Shown: piece after piece, positions 9,719 through 18,540 of the stretch
Position numbering within the stretch: position 1 is the first letter of the stretch
Layout of the letters: every line of letters starts with the position of its first letter
Source: JAVVEW01 sp032251045
Lineage (GTDB): Bacteria; Pseudomonadota; Gammaproteobacteria; Methylococcales; Methylomonadaceae
Assembly (NCBI GenBank): GCA_032251045.1
Contig: JAVVEW010000003.1
Span: forward strand, 9,246 to 73,245
DNA length: 64,000 bases
Direction of reading: 5' to 3'
Program-made: the position numbers and the translations under genes
Notes under the pieces: generated by a model
What the model was told of the DNA's origin: nothing
The model's input: only the letters and a program-made list of their open reading frames with translations
Database searches by the model: none

Positions 9719-9773
9719 AACATTCCTTTCAGTTGATAAATCGGCTGTCAATAACGCCGATTGGTATCACGTT

Positions 9774-10064
9774 TTATTCAATAGTGACAGAACCTGTTGT
9801 TGAAGTATTACCTTCACCAATAGCAATGTTAGCGTTACCGGCGTTTTTAGAGCTGTTTAGAATAACGCTTTTGTCAACTTTGGAATTTTTAATATTGACC
9901 GAACCGGTGCTGGCAACGTTATCTCTACCAATAGCAATGTTAGCGTTACCGGCGTTTTTAGAGCTGTTCAGAATGACTGACTTTTCTACTTTGGATTGTG
10001 CCATTGCCATGGTTGAACCTAAAGCAACCACGACGCCCATTACTACAATGATCATTTTTTTCAT
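9774..10064 (-). CDS. Small exported protein of two 37-residue repeats, candidate fibre subunit
   Basis: 96 residues from the ATG at 10064 (GGAG six bases upstream). Signal peptide ends at MAMAQ. The mature protein is two near-identical 37-residue repeats, each with KSVILNSSKNAGNANIAIG then GSV(N/T)I; the DNA repeats are 111 bases apart (9817 and 9928). The Asn/Ser/Gly/Ile-rich pattern with regular spacing suggests stacked beta-strands, as in curlin-like or beta-solenoid subunits, although the classical curlin consensus with conserved Gln is not met. It leads a cluster encoding a CsgG-like pore, so it is the best substrate candidate. Function is inference. Confidence 0.75.
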   Translation of the reverse strand: MKKMIIVVMGVVVALGSTMAMAQSKVEKSVILNSSKNAGNANIAIGRDNVASTGSVNIKNSKVDKSVILNSSKNAGNANIAIGEGNTSTTGSVTIE

Positions 10065-10216
10065 AGCTAGCTCCAATTAAATTCGCAAATAGGTTTATTG
10101 CAGAAATATTTACGTCCTCAGAATCACCATGCGCTTCTAGCAAACTGCATCCAGATAGCCGGTACCGATGCACAATGACGCCAGGGATTGTCGTGCCGAA
10201 AACTGAAACTCAGGAT

Positions 10217-10231
10217 TGATAATTATTATCA
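10217..10231. promoter_or_regulatory. Perfect Fur-type 7-1-7 palindrome
   Basis: TGATAATTATTATCA fits the 7-1-7 Fur consensus exactly and is part of a 17-bp perfect palindrome (10216-10232). It lies in the 504-base gap between the repeat-protein gene (start 153 bases to the left) and polA (337 bases to the right). The distance is larger than usual for either promoter. The rest of the gap is AT-rich; a GGCTGATCGCCAGCC hairpin lies near 10465-10480, without a T-run, and no RNA gene was recognised. Confidence 0.55.
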
Positions 10232-10568
10232 ATAAGCCTCTTGGACTACAATGTAACTAGATGCAAGCCATTTTTCAGCTTCTAGCATCCATAATGCTAG
10301 TATAAATTCACGCAAATACAAGTTCGCTGGGCAATTTATCAAGCCAAACAAGGGTGTGCAAAAATAATTCATTATTTTTCAGTGCAATGGAATTTTTCTT
10401 TCATAAAGCACTTAACATTAACCGATAATTGAACATGGATTTATATTTAGCATAGTCATTTAGGATGGCTGATCGCCAGCCCTGTCCAGGTAAAGCGATA
10501 CGGCCAATGATGTATAAAAACCTACTTTCTGTTAGGCTTGCAACTTCTTTTACCCACGTATACGCGCC

Positions 10569-13262
10569 ATGACTGCCTCTGAGAAATCACTTGTTTTGAT
10601 TGACGGCTCCTCGTTTTTATACCGCGCTTACCATGCCATCCCGCCGTTATCCGCGCCTGATGGCAGCCCCACCCATGCCATTTACGGCGTGGCCAACATG
10701 GTGCGCAAATTACAAGCGGGTTACCCCGAGGCCAACATCGTGGTGATTTTCGATGCCCCGGGCAAGAATTTTCGTCATCAACTCTATGCCGATTACAAGG
10801 CCCACCGACCGCCGATGCCGGATGACCTTAGAGTGCAGATCAAACCGTTGCATGAGCTGCTCGAAGCCATGGGCCTGCCGTTGCTTGCCATCTCCGGCGT
10901 GGAAGCCGATGATGTGATTGGCACTCTGGCCAAACAAGCGGCGCGACAAGGCCGCAAGGTCATTGTCGCCAGCAATGACAAAGACCTGGCGCAATTGGTC
11001 GATGACCGGATTGTTCTGGAAAACACCATGAACGACAGCCAACTGGACGCGGTTGGCGTGCGCGAAAAATTCGGCGTCAAGCCGGAGCAGATCGTCGATT
11101 ATCTGGCCTTGATCGGCGATACCGTGGACAACATCCCAGGCGTGCCCAAAGTCGGCCCGAAAACAGCGGCCAAATGGCTGGAACACTATCAAACCCTGGA
11201 CGGCTTGATGCAGGCCGCCGATACCATCAAAGGCAAGATCGGTGATAACCTGCGCGCCAGTCTTGAACAACTGCCCTTATCGCGGGAGCTGGCCACCATC
11301 CGCTGCAATCTGGAGCTACCGGTTAGGCCAAACGAACTGGTGACCAAACCGGCTGATCAGACTCGCCTGAAAGTGTTACTCAGCCAGCTTGGCTTCACCC
11401 GTTGGCTGGAAACGTTATCCCGGCCTGAATCCGTAGCAACACCTGAAGCGCCAAAAACCGATTATCAAACCCTCCTGACCTGGGCAGAATTTGACGCCTG
11501 GCTTGCCCGCTTGCAGCAGGCCGAGCTGTTTTCGTTCGATACCGAAACCAGTTCGCTGGACTACAGCCAGGCCGAAATTATCGGTGTGTCGTTCGCGGTC
11601 ACGCCCGGGGAAGCGGCTTACCTGCCGTTGGCGCACAGTTACCCCGGCGCGCCCGAACAACTGCCGCGCGATCAGGCGCTGGCCCGGTTAAAACCTTTGC
11701 TGGAATCAAACAGCCATAAAAAATTGGGCCAGAACCTCAAATACGATGCCAATGTCCTGGCCAATCACGGCATCGAGCTGAACGGCATCGCCGAAGACAC
11801 CATGCTCGAATCCTATGTCCTGAACAGCACCGCCAGTCGGCATAATCTGGATGATCTGGCCAAGCTGCATCTGGGCGTTGACACCATCACCTACGAACAA
11901 CTGGCCGGCAAAGGCGCCAAGCAACTTTCCTTCGCCGACATCGACATCAGCCAGGCCAGCGAATACGCCGCCGAGGATGCCGACATCACTTTACGCCTGC
12001 ATCAGGTGTTCGCGCCACGCCTAGCCGAAGCCCCTGTGTTAAACCAGCTGTACCGGGAACTGGAGTTGCCGTTGGTGCCAATCCTGTCGCGCATGGAACG
12101 CCATGGCGTGTTGCTGGACATCACGCTTTTACAACAGCAAAGCCACGAGCTCAGCCAACACATGCTGACTCTGGAACATGAAGCCCACCAACTGGCCGGG
12201 CAAACCTTCAATCTGGGCTCGCCGAAACAGATTCAGGAAATTCTGTACGACCGCCAGCAACTGCCGGTATTGAAAAAAACGCCCAAGGGCCAGCCATCCA
12301 CCGATGAATCGGTGTTACAGGAACTGGCCGAGGATTATCCTCTGCCCGCCGTGATTCTGGAACACCGGACCTTGAGCAAACTGAAATCGACCTACACCGA
12401 TAAACTGCCGGCACAGATCAATCCCAAAACCGGACGGGTGCATACCTCCTATCATCAGGCGGTGACCGCCACCGGCCGCTTGTCATCCTCAGACCCAAAC
12501 TTGCAAAACATCCCGATCCGCAGCGAACAAGGCCGGAAAATCCGCCAGGCATTCATCGCCGCGCCCGGTTATGTGCTGGTGGCCGCCGATTATTCGCAGA
12601 TTGAGCTGCGCATCATGGCGCACCTGTCCGGCGACTTGGGCTTGGTCAAAGCGTTTCAGGAGCAGCGCGACATTCACCAGGCAACGGCGGCGGAAGTGTT
12701 TAATGTCGCGCCGGATCAGGTCACGCCGGAACTGCGCCGTTCGGCGAAAGCGATCAATTTCGGGCTGATTTACGGCATGTCGGCGTTTGGCCTGGGCAAG
12801 CAGCTGGGCATCGGCCGAAACGAGGCGCAACGCTATATCGAGCATTATTTCCAGCGTTACCCCGGCGTTAAAAGCTACATGGAAAGCATGCGCGAACGCG
12901 CCCGCGAACACGGCTTTGTCGAAACCCTGTTCGGCCGAAGATTGTATGTGCCGGAAATTCATTCACGCAACAACGCCCGTAAACAATACGCCGAGCGCAC
13001 CGCCATCAACGCACCCATGCAAGGCACCGCCGCCGACATCATCAAGCGGGCCATGCTGGCGGTAGCCGACTGGCTGGAGCCATCGACACTCGATGCCCGG
13101 ATGATCATGCAGGTGCACGATGAACTGGTGTTTGAAGTGGCCGAACCCGACCTTGCCGAAGCCCAGGTTGAAATCCGCAAACGTATGGAAAACGCCGCCA
13201 CACTTGCCGTGCCGCTGCTGGTTGATATTGGCGTGGGAGATAACTGGCAGCAAGCGCATTGA
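10569..13262 (+). CDS. polA: DNA polymerase I
   Basis: 897 residues, normal length. All three domains are present: 5'-3' exonuclease (about 1-295), DEDDy 3'-5' proofreading exonuclease (about 315-500; DTETSSLDY at about 323, NLKYDANVL, EDADITLRLH) and polymerase (about 510-897). The polymerase motifs DYSQIELR, RRSAKAINFGLIYGMS and QVHDELVFEV are intact. It fills gaps and removes RNA primers in replication and repair. It appears monocistronic; no strong ribosome site precedes the ATG. Confidence 0.99.
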   Translation: MTASEKSLVLIDGSSFLYRAYHAIPPLSAPDGSPTHAIYGVANMVRKLQAGYPEANIVVIFDAPGKNFRHQLYADYKAHRPPMPDDLRVQIKPLHELLEAMGLPLLAISGVEADDVIGTLAKQAARQGRKVIVASNDKDLAQLVDDRIVLENTMNDSQLDAVGVREKFGVKPEQIVDYLALIGDTVDNIPGVPKVGPKTAAKWLEHYQTLDGLMQAADTIKGKIGDNLRASLEQLPLSRELATIRCNLELPVRPNELVTKPADQTRLKVLLSQLGFTRWLETLSRPESVATPEAPKTDYQTLLTWAEFDAWLARLQQAELFSFDTETSSLDYSQAEIIGVSFAVTPGEAAYLPLAHSYPGAPEQLPRDQALARLKPLLESNSHKKLGQNLKYDANVLANHGIELNGIAEDTMLESYVLNSTASRHNLDDLAKLHLGVDTITYEQLAGKGAKQLSFADIDISQASEYAAEDADITLRLHQVFAPRLAEAPVLNQLYRELELPLVPILSRMERHGVLLDITLLQQQSHELSQHMLTLEHEAHQLAGQTFNLGSPKQIQEILYDRQQLPVLKKTPKGQPSTDESVLQELAEDYPLPAVILEHRTLSKLKSTYTDKLPAQINPKTGRVHTSYHQAVTATGRLSSSDPNLQNIPIRSEQGRKIRQAFIAAPGYVLVAADYSQIELRIMAHLSGDLGLVKAFQEQRDIHQATAAEVFNVAPDQVTPELRRSAKAINFGLIYGMSAFGLGKQLGIGRNEAQRYIEHYFQRYPGVKSYMESMRERAREHGFVETLFGRRLYVPEIHSRNNARKQYAERTAINAPMQGTAADIIKRAMLAVADWLEPSTLDARMIMQVHDELVFEVAEPDLAEAQVEIRKRMENAATLAVPLLVDIGVGDNWQQAH

Positions 13263-13527
13263 TAGTGTTTGCTTTATAGCGCAAATATGGACAGCACGGC
13301 GAGAGATACAGCACCCGTTGGCCAATGACCCCGGTAACGAAATTTGACTCGCACAGGATATGGAATTACTGGCTAGCGTCGTAATCTCGAAGCCCGTAGA
13401 TTTTCTACCTAATCGAGACGCTCCTCTGCTAAACCGATTATGAGCGTCTGTACTGCCTTGCCCCTGACAACGATAACGCTTGTTAAGTAAGCTCGGGGCA
13501 ATCACTCTTTATGATGGAGAATCCTCT

Positions 13528-13926
13528 ATGAAAAAATACACGTTACCTCTTTTGATTAGCGCAAGTCTTGGTGCCGGCCATGCCGTTGCCGACGTTGGTC
13601 TTGGTGTTTTTGTCAGCGACCCCGCAATTCAGTTGGGTACAGCAGCGCCAAAACTTTCAATTAGCGCGAACAATACACAAACCGCACAAGTGCGCGATAT
13701 TCATATCGGCGTGATAGGTCCAGACAATCGCATTTACGAATTTCCAGACTGGAACACGGAACTACGCCCTTGGCTGTCAGGCTTTACCATCCCTGCCAAC
13801 TTTAATCTGGATAATATTTCAATTACTGCCTTTGAGAATTTCCCTGGCGGCTTAACAGCCGGTGTTTGGCAACCTTTTATCGCACTGACCAATCCCGGCA
13901 CCCAGGTGGCACTTTTATACAAATGA
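13528..13926 (+). CDS. Exported protein, N-terminal part (probably frameshifted)
   Basis: 132 residues from the ATG at 13528 (GGAG nine bases upstream). Signal peptide ends at GAGHAVA. No domain recognised. The frame stops at TGA 13924-13926, whose bases overlap an ATG that opens the following frame. The next frame lacks both a ribosome site and a signal peptide and continues in a similar composition, so a one-base deletion near 13920 splitting one 377-residue exported protein is more likely than two genes. Confidence 0.6.
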   Translation: MKKYTLPLLISASLGAGHAVADVGLGVFVSDPAIQLGTAAPKLSISANNTQTAQVRDIHIGVIGPDNRIYEFPDWNTELRPWLSGFTIPANFNLDNISITAFENFPGGLTAGVWQPFIALTNPGTQVALLYK

Positions 13927-14657
13927 ATTTTGAGGCCTTTCAAAATAATTTGACCGGTGCTACAGTCGATGACATTGAGCAATGTGAATTTGCCCGATTG
14001 GATAATGACCAAGTACCGGCAGCTGAGCTATTATCGGCTCAAACGCTTGATGCCGGCTTCCTGGATATTACCGCCAGCAGCGGCACAAAAGTAGCATTGA
14101 CACGCCAACAAGCAGGCGAATTTATTGGTTACGATGCCAGTTTGGATGCTGGTTTTTTTCGCAATGCCTCTTTTACATTCGAAGGCAATGGCGGCCCAGG
14201 CGTCGGCCCATTCCGGGTTACTGTACCCGGCGTACCTGAAGTCCAGCTAAATCAACCGGCCAATAATTTCACTGTGGATCGCAATCAAGGCCTTAATCTC
14301 AGTTGGCAAAACAATGCTGGCGGGGCAGGTGAAGTCTTTGTCAGTATGAGCGCAACCAATCTGGATTTCACTAATCCGCTGAATTCTGAAACGGCCATCA
14401 TTAACTGCCGATTTGTTGATGACGGCAACGCCAGCGTCCCGGCGGATTTGCTGAGACAATTAGCGGAGTTTGCTCAAAGCGGTGGCTTTGGCCTCCCTGA
14501 TTTTGGCATTCCCATTCCAGGGTTCGGCGGCGGCTCGGTTACATTGACGCTCACCCGAAACCGCTTTGCATTCTTTAATACCTCACAAGCTCCGCAGCTG
14601 GATACCGGTGTCGCTACAGTGACCAGTTCCCAAGTATTATCAGGCACTATTCAGTAA
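13923..14657 (+). CDS. Exported protein, C-terminal part (probably frameshifted)
   Basis: 244 residues if it starts at the ATG at 13923. No signal peptide; sequence is Asn/Gly/Phe-rich with segments such as NFTVDRNQGLNLSWQN, typical of an Ig-like or beta-sandwich secreted protein. Two Cys residues are present. Read together with the preceding frame it makes one continuous exported protein. If both really are separate genes, the ATGA overlap would couple them. No family recognised. Confidence 0.6.
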   Translation: MNFEAFQNNLTGATVDDIEQCEFARLDNDQVPAAELLSAQTLDAGFLDITASSGTKVALTRQQAGEFIGYDASLDAGFFRNASFTFEGNGGPGVGPFRVTVPGVPEVQLNQPANNFTVDRNQGLNLSWQNNAGGAGEVFVSMSATNLDFTNPLNSETAIINCRFVDDGNASVPADLLRQLAEFAQSGGFGLPDFGIPIPGFGGGSVTLTLTRNRFAFFNTSQAPQLDTGVATVTSSQVLSGTIQ

Positions 14658-14728
14658 GCGGCTGCAAAAAGCGCAGCAGTCAATTCAGCACCACTTATAG
14701 GACAGGAAAGGGCCTGCTTTACCGGCTT

Positions 14729-14813
14729 CCTATTTTTCCAAAGGAGGCTTTTCAGGCTGTGAACAGTTACCTACCCGCCCCCCCTTTTTCCAAAGGAGGA
14801 TTGAGAGGGGGCG
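14729..14813 (+). repeat. Dispersed GTGAAC repeat with two hairpin blocks (copy 3)
   Basis: Contains TTTTTCCAAAGGAGG, then CAGGCTGTGAACAGTTAC, then a second block CCCCCCTTTTTCCAAAGGAGG with ATTGAGAGGGGG. CCTCCTTTGG-type self-complementarity within each block can fold. It fills the gap between the converging exported-protein gene and queA, where it could end transcription from either side. Confidence 0.65.
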
Positions 14814-14827
14814 ACAGGAGCGCCCGC

Positions 14828-15853
14828 TCAAACAATAAACATCGCATCACCGTAACTAAAAAACCGGTAACGTTGATCAATGGCATGTTGATAAGCGGCG
14901 CGAATCTGTTCAACACTGGCAAACGCCGACACCAACATCAACAAGGTCGATTCCGGCAAATGAAAATTGGTGAGTAACGCATCGACAACCTTAAATTCAA
15001 AACCCGGCCGGATGAACAGTTTCGTTTCTCCCTGGCAGGGTTTTAACGCCCCCTGTAAAGCAGCCGATTCTAAAGCTCGCAGCACGGTGGTACCTACCGC
15101 GATCACGCGCCCGCCACGATTGCGGGTGGCTTTGATGGCAGCCACGGTTTCAGGAGTCACCGCATAAAACTCTTGATGCATATCATGCTCGTCAAGATTA
15201 TCCACGCGCACCGGCTGAAATGTGCCGCTGGCAACATGCAAGGTAATGAAGGTCTGCGCCACGCCTTGCGCGGTCAATTGCCGCAACAAAGCTTCGGTAA
15301 AATGCAAGCTGGCCGTAGGTGCCGCAACCGCCCCTTTATGACGGGCGAATACCGTTTGATAGCGTTCCCAATCCTGAGGCTGATCTTGCCGGGTAATATA
15401 AGGCGGCAAAGGCATATGCCCGGCCACCTCTAACAGCTCTGGAAACGCCTCGCCACCTTGGCATTCCAGTTCAAACAAAGCACCTTGCCGCCTTATCACC
15501 GTCAGCTGCGCGGCATGTTCCAGTAACAAAATCTGACTGCCTGGCTTTGGCGCCTTACTGGCGCGGATATGCGCTAACGCCCGCTGACTGTCTACAATGC
15601 GCTCAATGAGAATTTCCACCTGCCCACCGGTTGCCTTGCGACCCCACAATCGGGCCGGAATAACCCGGGTATCATTGAAAACCAGTAAATCATCTGGACT
15701 AAGCAGGGTTGGAAAATCAGTAAAGCGTTTATCTTGTTTGTGACCGTCAGCGCGATCAAGAACCAGCAAACGGCTGGCATCGCGCTCGGTCAAGGGCGCC
15801 TGTGCAATCAGCGCCTCAGGCAAAACATAAGTAAAATCAGTTTTTTTCATCAC
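14828..15853 (-). CDS. queA: S-adenosylmethionine:tRNA ribosyltransferase-isomerase
   Basis: 341 residues, normal for QueA. It transfers and isomerises the ribosyl group of SAM onto preQ1 at the tRNA wobble base, the penultimate step of queuosine formation. Recognisable family segments include YVLPEALIAQAPLTERDASRLLVLDR at the N-terminus (given here only in part: PEALIAQAPLTERDASRLL), LLVFNDTRVIPARLWG and the C-terminal FHLPESTLLMLVSAF. It stands alone here; tgt is not in the window. Confidence 0.97.
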   Translation of the reverse strand: MMKKTDFTYVLPEALIAQAPLTERDASRLLVLDRADGHKQDKRFTDFPTLLSPDDLLVFNDTRVIPARLWGRKATGGQVEILIERIVDSQRALAHIRASKAPKPGSQILLLEHAAQLTVIRRQGALFELECQGGEAFPELLEVAGHMPLPPYITRQDQPQDWERYQTVFARHKGAVAAPTASLHFTEALLRQLTAQGVAQTFITLHVASGTFQPVRVDNLDEHDMHQEFYAVTPETVAAIKATRNRGGRVIAVGTTVLRALESAALQGALKPCQGETKLFIRPGFEFKVVDALLTNFHLPESTLLMLVSAFASVEQIRAAYQHAIDQRYRFFSYGDAMFIV

Positions 15854-16041
15854 AAAGCCATCTTATGGCTGATCACAACGCCAACACCTGAAGCAGCGCG
15901 CATCCGAGGCTGCCGTAAAAGTCAGAATAACTACATAGCCTAGCGCAATCTAAAGACATTCCAAGCGATGCCACTCCCCTATTTCGCTCTGCTTTCCTAC
16001 AGGCTACTTTACGACAATCTTTAGGTTGAGGAAGATTGCCT

Positions 16042-16060
16042 AGCCTGTGAACGGTTACGG
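16042..16060 (+). repeat. Core of the dispersed GTGAAC repeat (copy 4)
   Basis: AGCCTGTGAACGGTTACGG, nine bases from the stop of hisC, preceded by TTGAGGAAGATT, a remnant of the second module. The remaining gap between hisC and queA holds nothing else that I recognise. Confidence 0.6.
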
Positions 16061-16068
16061 CGCCACCT

Positions 16069-17154
16069 TCAGGCCATTAGACACTGATTCAACGCTTTAA
16101 GAAACGCTTGGTTTTCAGTAGGTGTTCCGACGGTCACGCGCAGACAATCCTGCAACAATCCGCCCTGAGGAGACAGGTTCTTGATCAGAATGCCTGCATC
16201 TTTCAAACTTTGGTGAATGATATCGGCCTGATTGTCCGGCGCTTTGAACATAATGAAGTTGGCTTCGGATGGATACACGGTCAGCATCGGCAAGGTGTGC
16301 AAACCCGCCTGCAAGACGCCGCGTTGCTCGGTCAAGGTTTGTGTTTGTTGCGTTAAAAAATCGCCCTCGGTCAATGCAAATTCGGCGGCAATCTGGGTTA
16401 GAACATTGATGTTGTATGGCAGGCGGATTTTATTAAGCTGTTCGATCAAGGCCGGATGACCGGCAAGATAGCCCAAACGTAACCCTGCAAGGCCCAGCTT
16501 GGACAAGGTGCGCATGACCAACAAATTGTCATGCTCACCCAGCATCGGTAAATAACTGGCTTCGGTAAACGGCGCATAAGCCTCATCCACCACCACCAGC
16601 CCCGGCGCCCGTACTAACACGGCGTTAATATCCGACTCGGCAAACAGATTACCGGTGGGATTGTTAGGATAAGCCAGGAAAATCAGTGCCGGCTGCTTAT
16701 CTTCGATAATCTGGCACAGTGCGTTCATATCCAGCGCAAAACTGTCGGCCAAAAGTGGGATACCTTGAAAATCCAGACCCAGCGTACCGGCGATCTGTCG
16801 ATACATAACAAATGTTGGCTCAGGCGCCAATACGCAGGCCTTAGACGGTAATGCCATCATCAACATGGCGATAATTTCATCCGAACCATTGCCCAACAGC
16901 AAGCCATGCTGAGAAGCGATGCCCTGACTGTCGCGCAGCGCCTGTTGCAAGGTTCTGGCTTCCGGGTCGGGGTAACGGTTCATAGCGCTGTTTTTCAAGG
17001 TTTCCAGCAAGCCGGCAATAGCAGCTTCCGGCCAGGCATAAGGATTCTCCATGGCGTCCAGCTTGATCAGGCCACGGGCGTCAGCCACATGATAGGCTTT
17101 AAGTCGCTGGACTTCGGGACGAATCACCCGTTGCAGCAAAGTTTCCAATGACAT
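16069..17154 (-). CDS. hisC: Histidinol-phosphate aminotransferase
   Basis: 361 residues from the ATG at 17154. A fold-type I PLP enzyme that converts imidazole acetol phosphate to histidinol phosphate; some paralogues transaminate aromatic amino acids. Seen here: GNGSDEIIAMLM, AYPNNPTGN, VVVDEAYAPF and RTLSKLGLAGLRLGY, whose Lys binds PLP. It stands apart from other his genes. Confidence 0.95.
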   Translation of the reverse strand: MSLETLLQRVIRPEVQRLKAYHVADARGLIKLDAMENPYAWPEAAIAGLLETLKNSAMNRYPDPEARTLQQALRDSQGIASQHGLLLGNGSDEIIAMLMMALPSKACVLAPEPTFVMYRQIAGTLGLDFQGIPLLADSFALDMNALCQIIEDKQPALIFLAYPNNPTGNLFAESDINAVLVRAPGLVVVDEAYAPFTEASYLPMLGEHDNLLVMRTLSKLGLAGLRLGYLAGHPALIEQLNKIRLPYNINVLTQIAAEFALTEGDFLTQQTQTLTEQRGVLQAGLHTLPMLTVYPSEANFIMFKAPDNQADIIHQSLKDAGILIKNLSPQGGLLQDCLRVTVGTPTENQAFLKALNQCLMA

Positions 17155-17202
17155 AGTTAACAAGGCTTGAAGGAAAAAGGAAAGGCAGTCGAAAAATAAC
17201 TG

Positions 17203-17236
17203 CCGTTAAGGTAACAGCGTGCTGTTACCTTAACGG
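17203..17236. terminator. Perfect 34-base inverted repeat between BLUF gene and hisC
   Basis: Two perfect 16-base arms (CCGTTAAGGTAACAGC and its complement) are separated by only GT. On the minus strand the hairpin is followed by CAGTTATTTTTC, so it may terminate the BLUF transcript before hisC. The stem is longer than needed for a terminator and could also be a mobile-repeat relic. Confidence 0.5.
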
Positions 17237-17277
17237 TTTGTATCTGTGAACGTGCGACAGGTATTCAAATTGAGCCG

Positions 17278-17688
17278 TTATAACTGATTTTTCATATCAC
17301 ACAACAATGCATCTGCCGATGCACCGGTCATGGTGAAAGGATCAAACTCGGCTTGTCCTGCATAACGCAACAACAAATTTTTGTTAGTCTTGTTCAAGCC
17401 GAAATAACCCATGTCCCAGGCCTCAAAATCCCTTTTAGCAATCGCCTGATAATAGAGCAAAGTGGAGCAGTGATGACGTTGATCGGTCAGGATATGACGG
17501 TACAACTCATTGACAACACCACGCCCACCTTCCAGGCATTGCAAAAAATTGTCACCCTCAAAACACAGCAAACCCGTAATGGCCTTTTTTTGATTTCGCT
17601 CACGCGCCGTAAGCAAGATCTGCTCAACATCCCCAGCCCCAAAGCCTGCACTGACCCGGCTGGCGTAAATCAATCTAACCAGATACAT
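17278..17688 (-). CDS. Short BLUF-domain blue-light sensor
   Basis: 136 residues, essentially one BLUF domain that binds FAD and senses blue light. The key residues are present: Tyr8 (RLIYAS), Asn32, Gln50 (FLQCLEG), Trp91 and Met93 (AWDMGYFG). There is no attached output domain, so it must signal through a partner protein not identifiable here. It is separated from the DoxX gene by 306 bases in which I see nothing beyond AT-rich sequence and an eight-base-pair inverted repeat without T-run (TAACGTTC at 17969 / GAACGTTA at 17990). Confidence 0.92.
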   Translation of the reverse strand: MYLVRLIYASRVSAGFGAGDVEQILLTARERNQKKAITGLLCFEGDNFLQCLEGGRGVVNELYRHILTDQRHHCSTLLYYQAIAKRDFEAWDMGYFGLNKTNKNLLLRYAGQAEFDPFTMTGASADALLCDMKNQL

Positions 17689-17994
17689 AAATTACCTCAA
17701 CAGCGAATTAAATTAAGGCTTACCACACCGTGTTACTCGATCATTAGGCTTAAATCACTGCCAAACCTGACCATCAATGGCCTGTGATTAAGCTAAGTAT
17801 CAGGGGGCTCCCTGCCGATTGAGCCGACATAAGCGGCAAGACTATAACGCATAAATGCAAATAGCGCAGCCTTTACCATCAGGTTGCAGTTGCCAGGCTG
17901 TCCTTGTGAGAATGGCTGATCAGGTTAGCAAATAAGATAAGGCTAACTACTTACAAGCTTGATTGACCTAACGTTCCGGCTTCTTGACAGAACG

Positions 17995-18540
17995 TTAAGA
18001 TTGACAGTGGCGCATGCGCTTTTGCAGCCAAGCATCAAGGCTCCAGCGCCCGGCGCCACCGAACAGCAACGGCATGAACATAATCAGATACAGCAAGGGG
18101 AGTTTGAAATTACCATGGCCTTTATTGCTAATAGCATAGCCTTGCCAGAATTCCGCCAGCGTATTCCAATCCTTAGGCCAATGTATGACTTTGGCGGCTA
18201 CCAAAGTTAACACCATCAAACCAAACACAAAAAAACGGGTGCCCAATCCTAACACTAACGCCACCGCGCCCAATAGCTCCATCCAGGTCCCCATGAACCA
18301 AAGCAAATCTGTTGACAACAGACTGAAAGGAAAAGGAAACTCAACCTGCCCAAACCAGTTGCTGCCGTGCAGTTTCTCGATGCCGGCTTCCCAGAATTCA
18401 TAGGCCAGAATCAGCCGCAATAATAACGGCGGCCATTGGTCGCTGTGTTGCTCCAACCAGTTGCCAGTCAAATGATAGTAATTCATCACGGTGCCAATCA
18501 CAGGGTTCTGACAAACTTTTGCCGGGTCAAAATCAGTCAT
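17995..18540 (-). CDS. DoxX-family membrane protein of the bufferin operon
   Basis: 181 residues with four hydrophobic segments (about 35-55, 75-100, 105-125, 140-165), as in the DoxX family. The ATG overlaps the stop of the DUF2063 gene (ATGA). DoxX proteins regularly end operons for copper-binding RiPPs of the HvfA/bufferin type and are thought to support redox or quinone chemistry in the inner membrane; the precise role is unsettled. Confidence 0.9.
   Translation of the reverse strand: MTDFDPAKVCQNPVIGTVMNYYHLTGNWLEQHSDQWPPLLLRLILAYEFWEAGIEKLHGSNWFGQVEFPFPFSLLSTDLLWFMGTWMELLGAVALVLGLGTRFFVFGLMVLTLVAAKVIHWPKDWNTLAEFWQGYAISNKGHGNFKLPLLYLIMFMPLLFGGAGRWSLDAWLQKRMRHCQS

Noticed and set aside
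12963..13505. 180-codon open frame on the minus strand across the end of polA
   Set aside because: Mirrors the coding bias of polA, has no ribosome site and no recognisable domain; polA is certain.
17969..17997. Eight-pair inverted repeat at the end of the DoxX gene considered as terminator
   Set aside because: It overlaps the stop codon and is not followed by a T-run.
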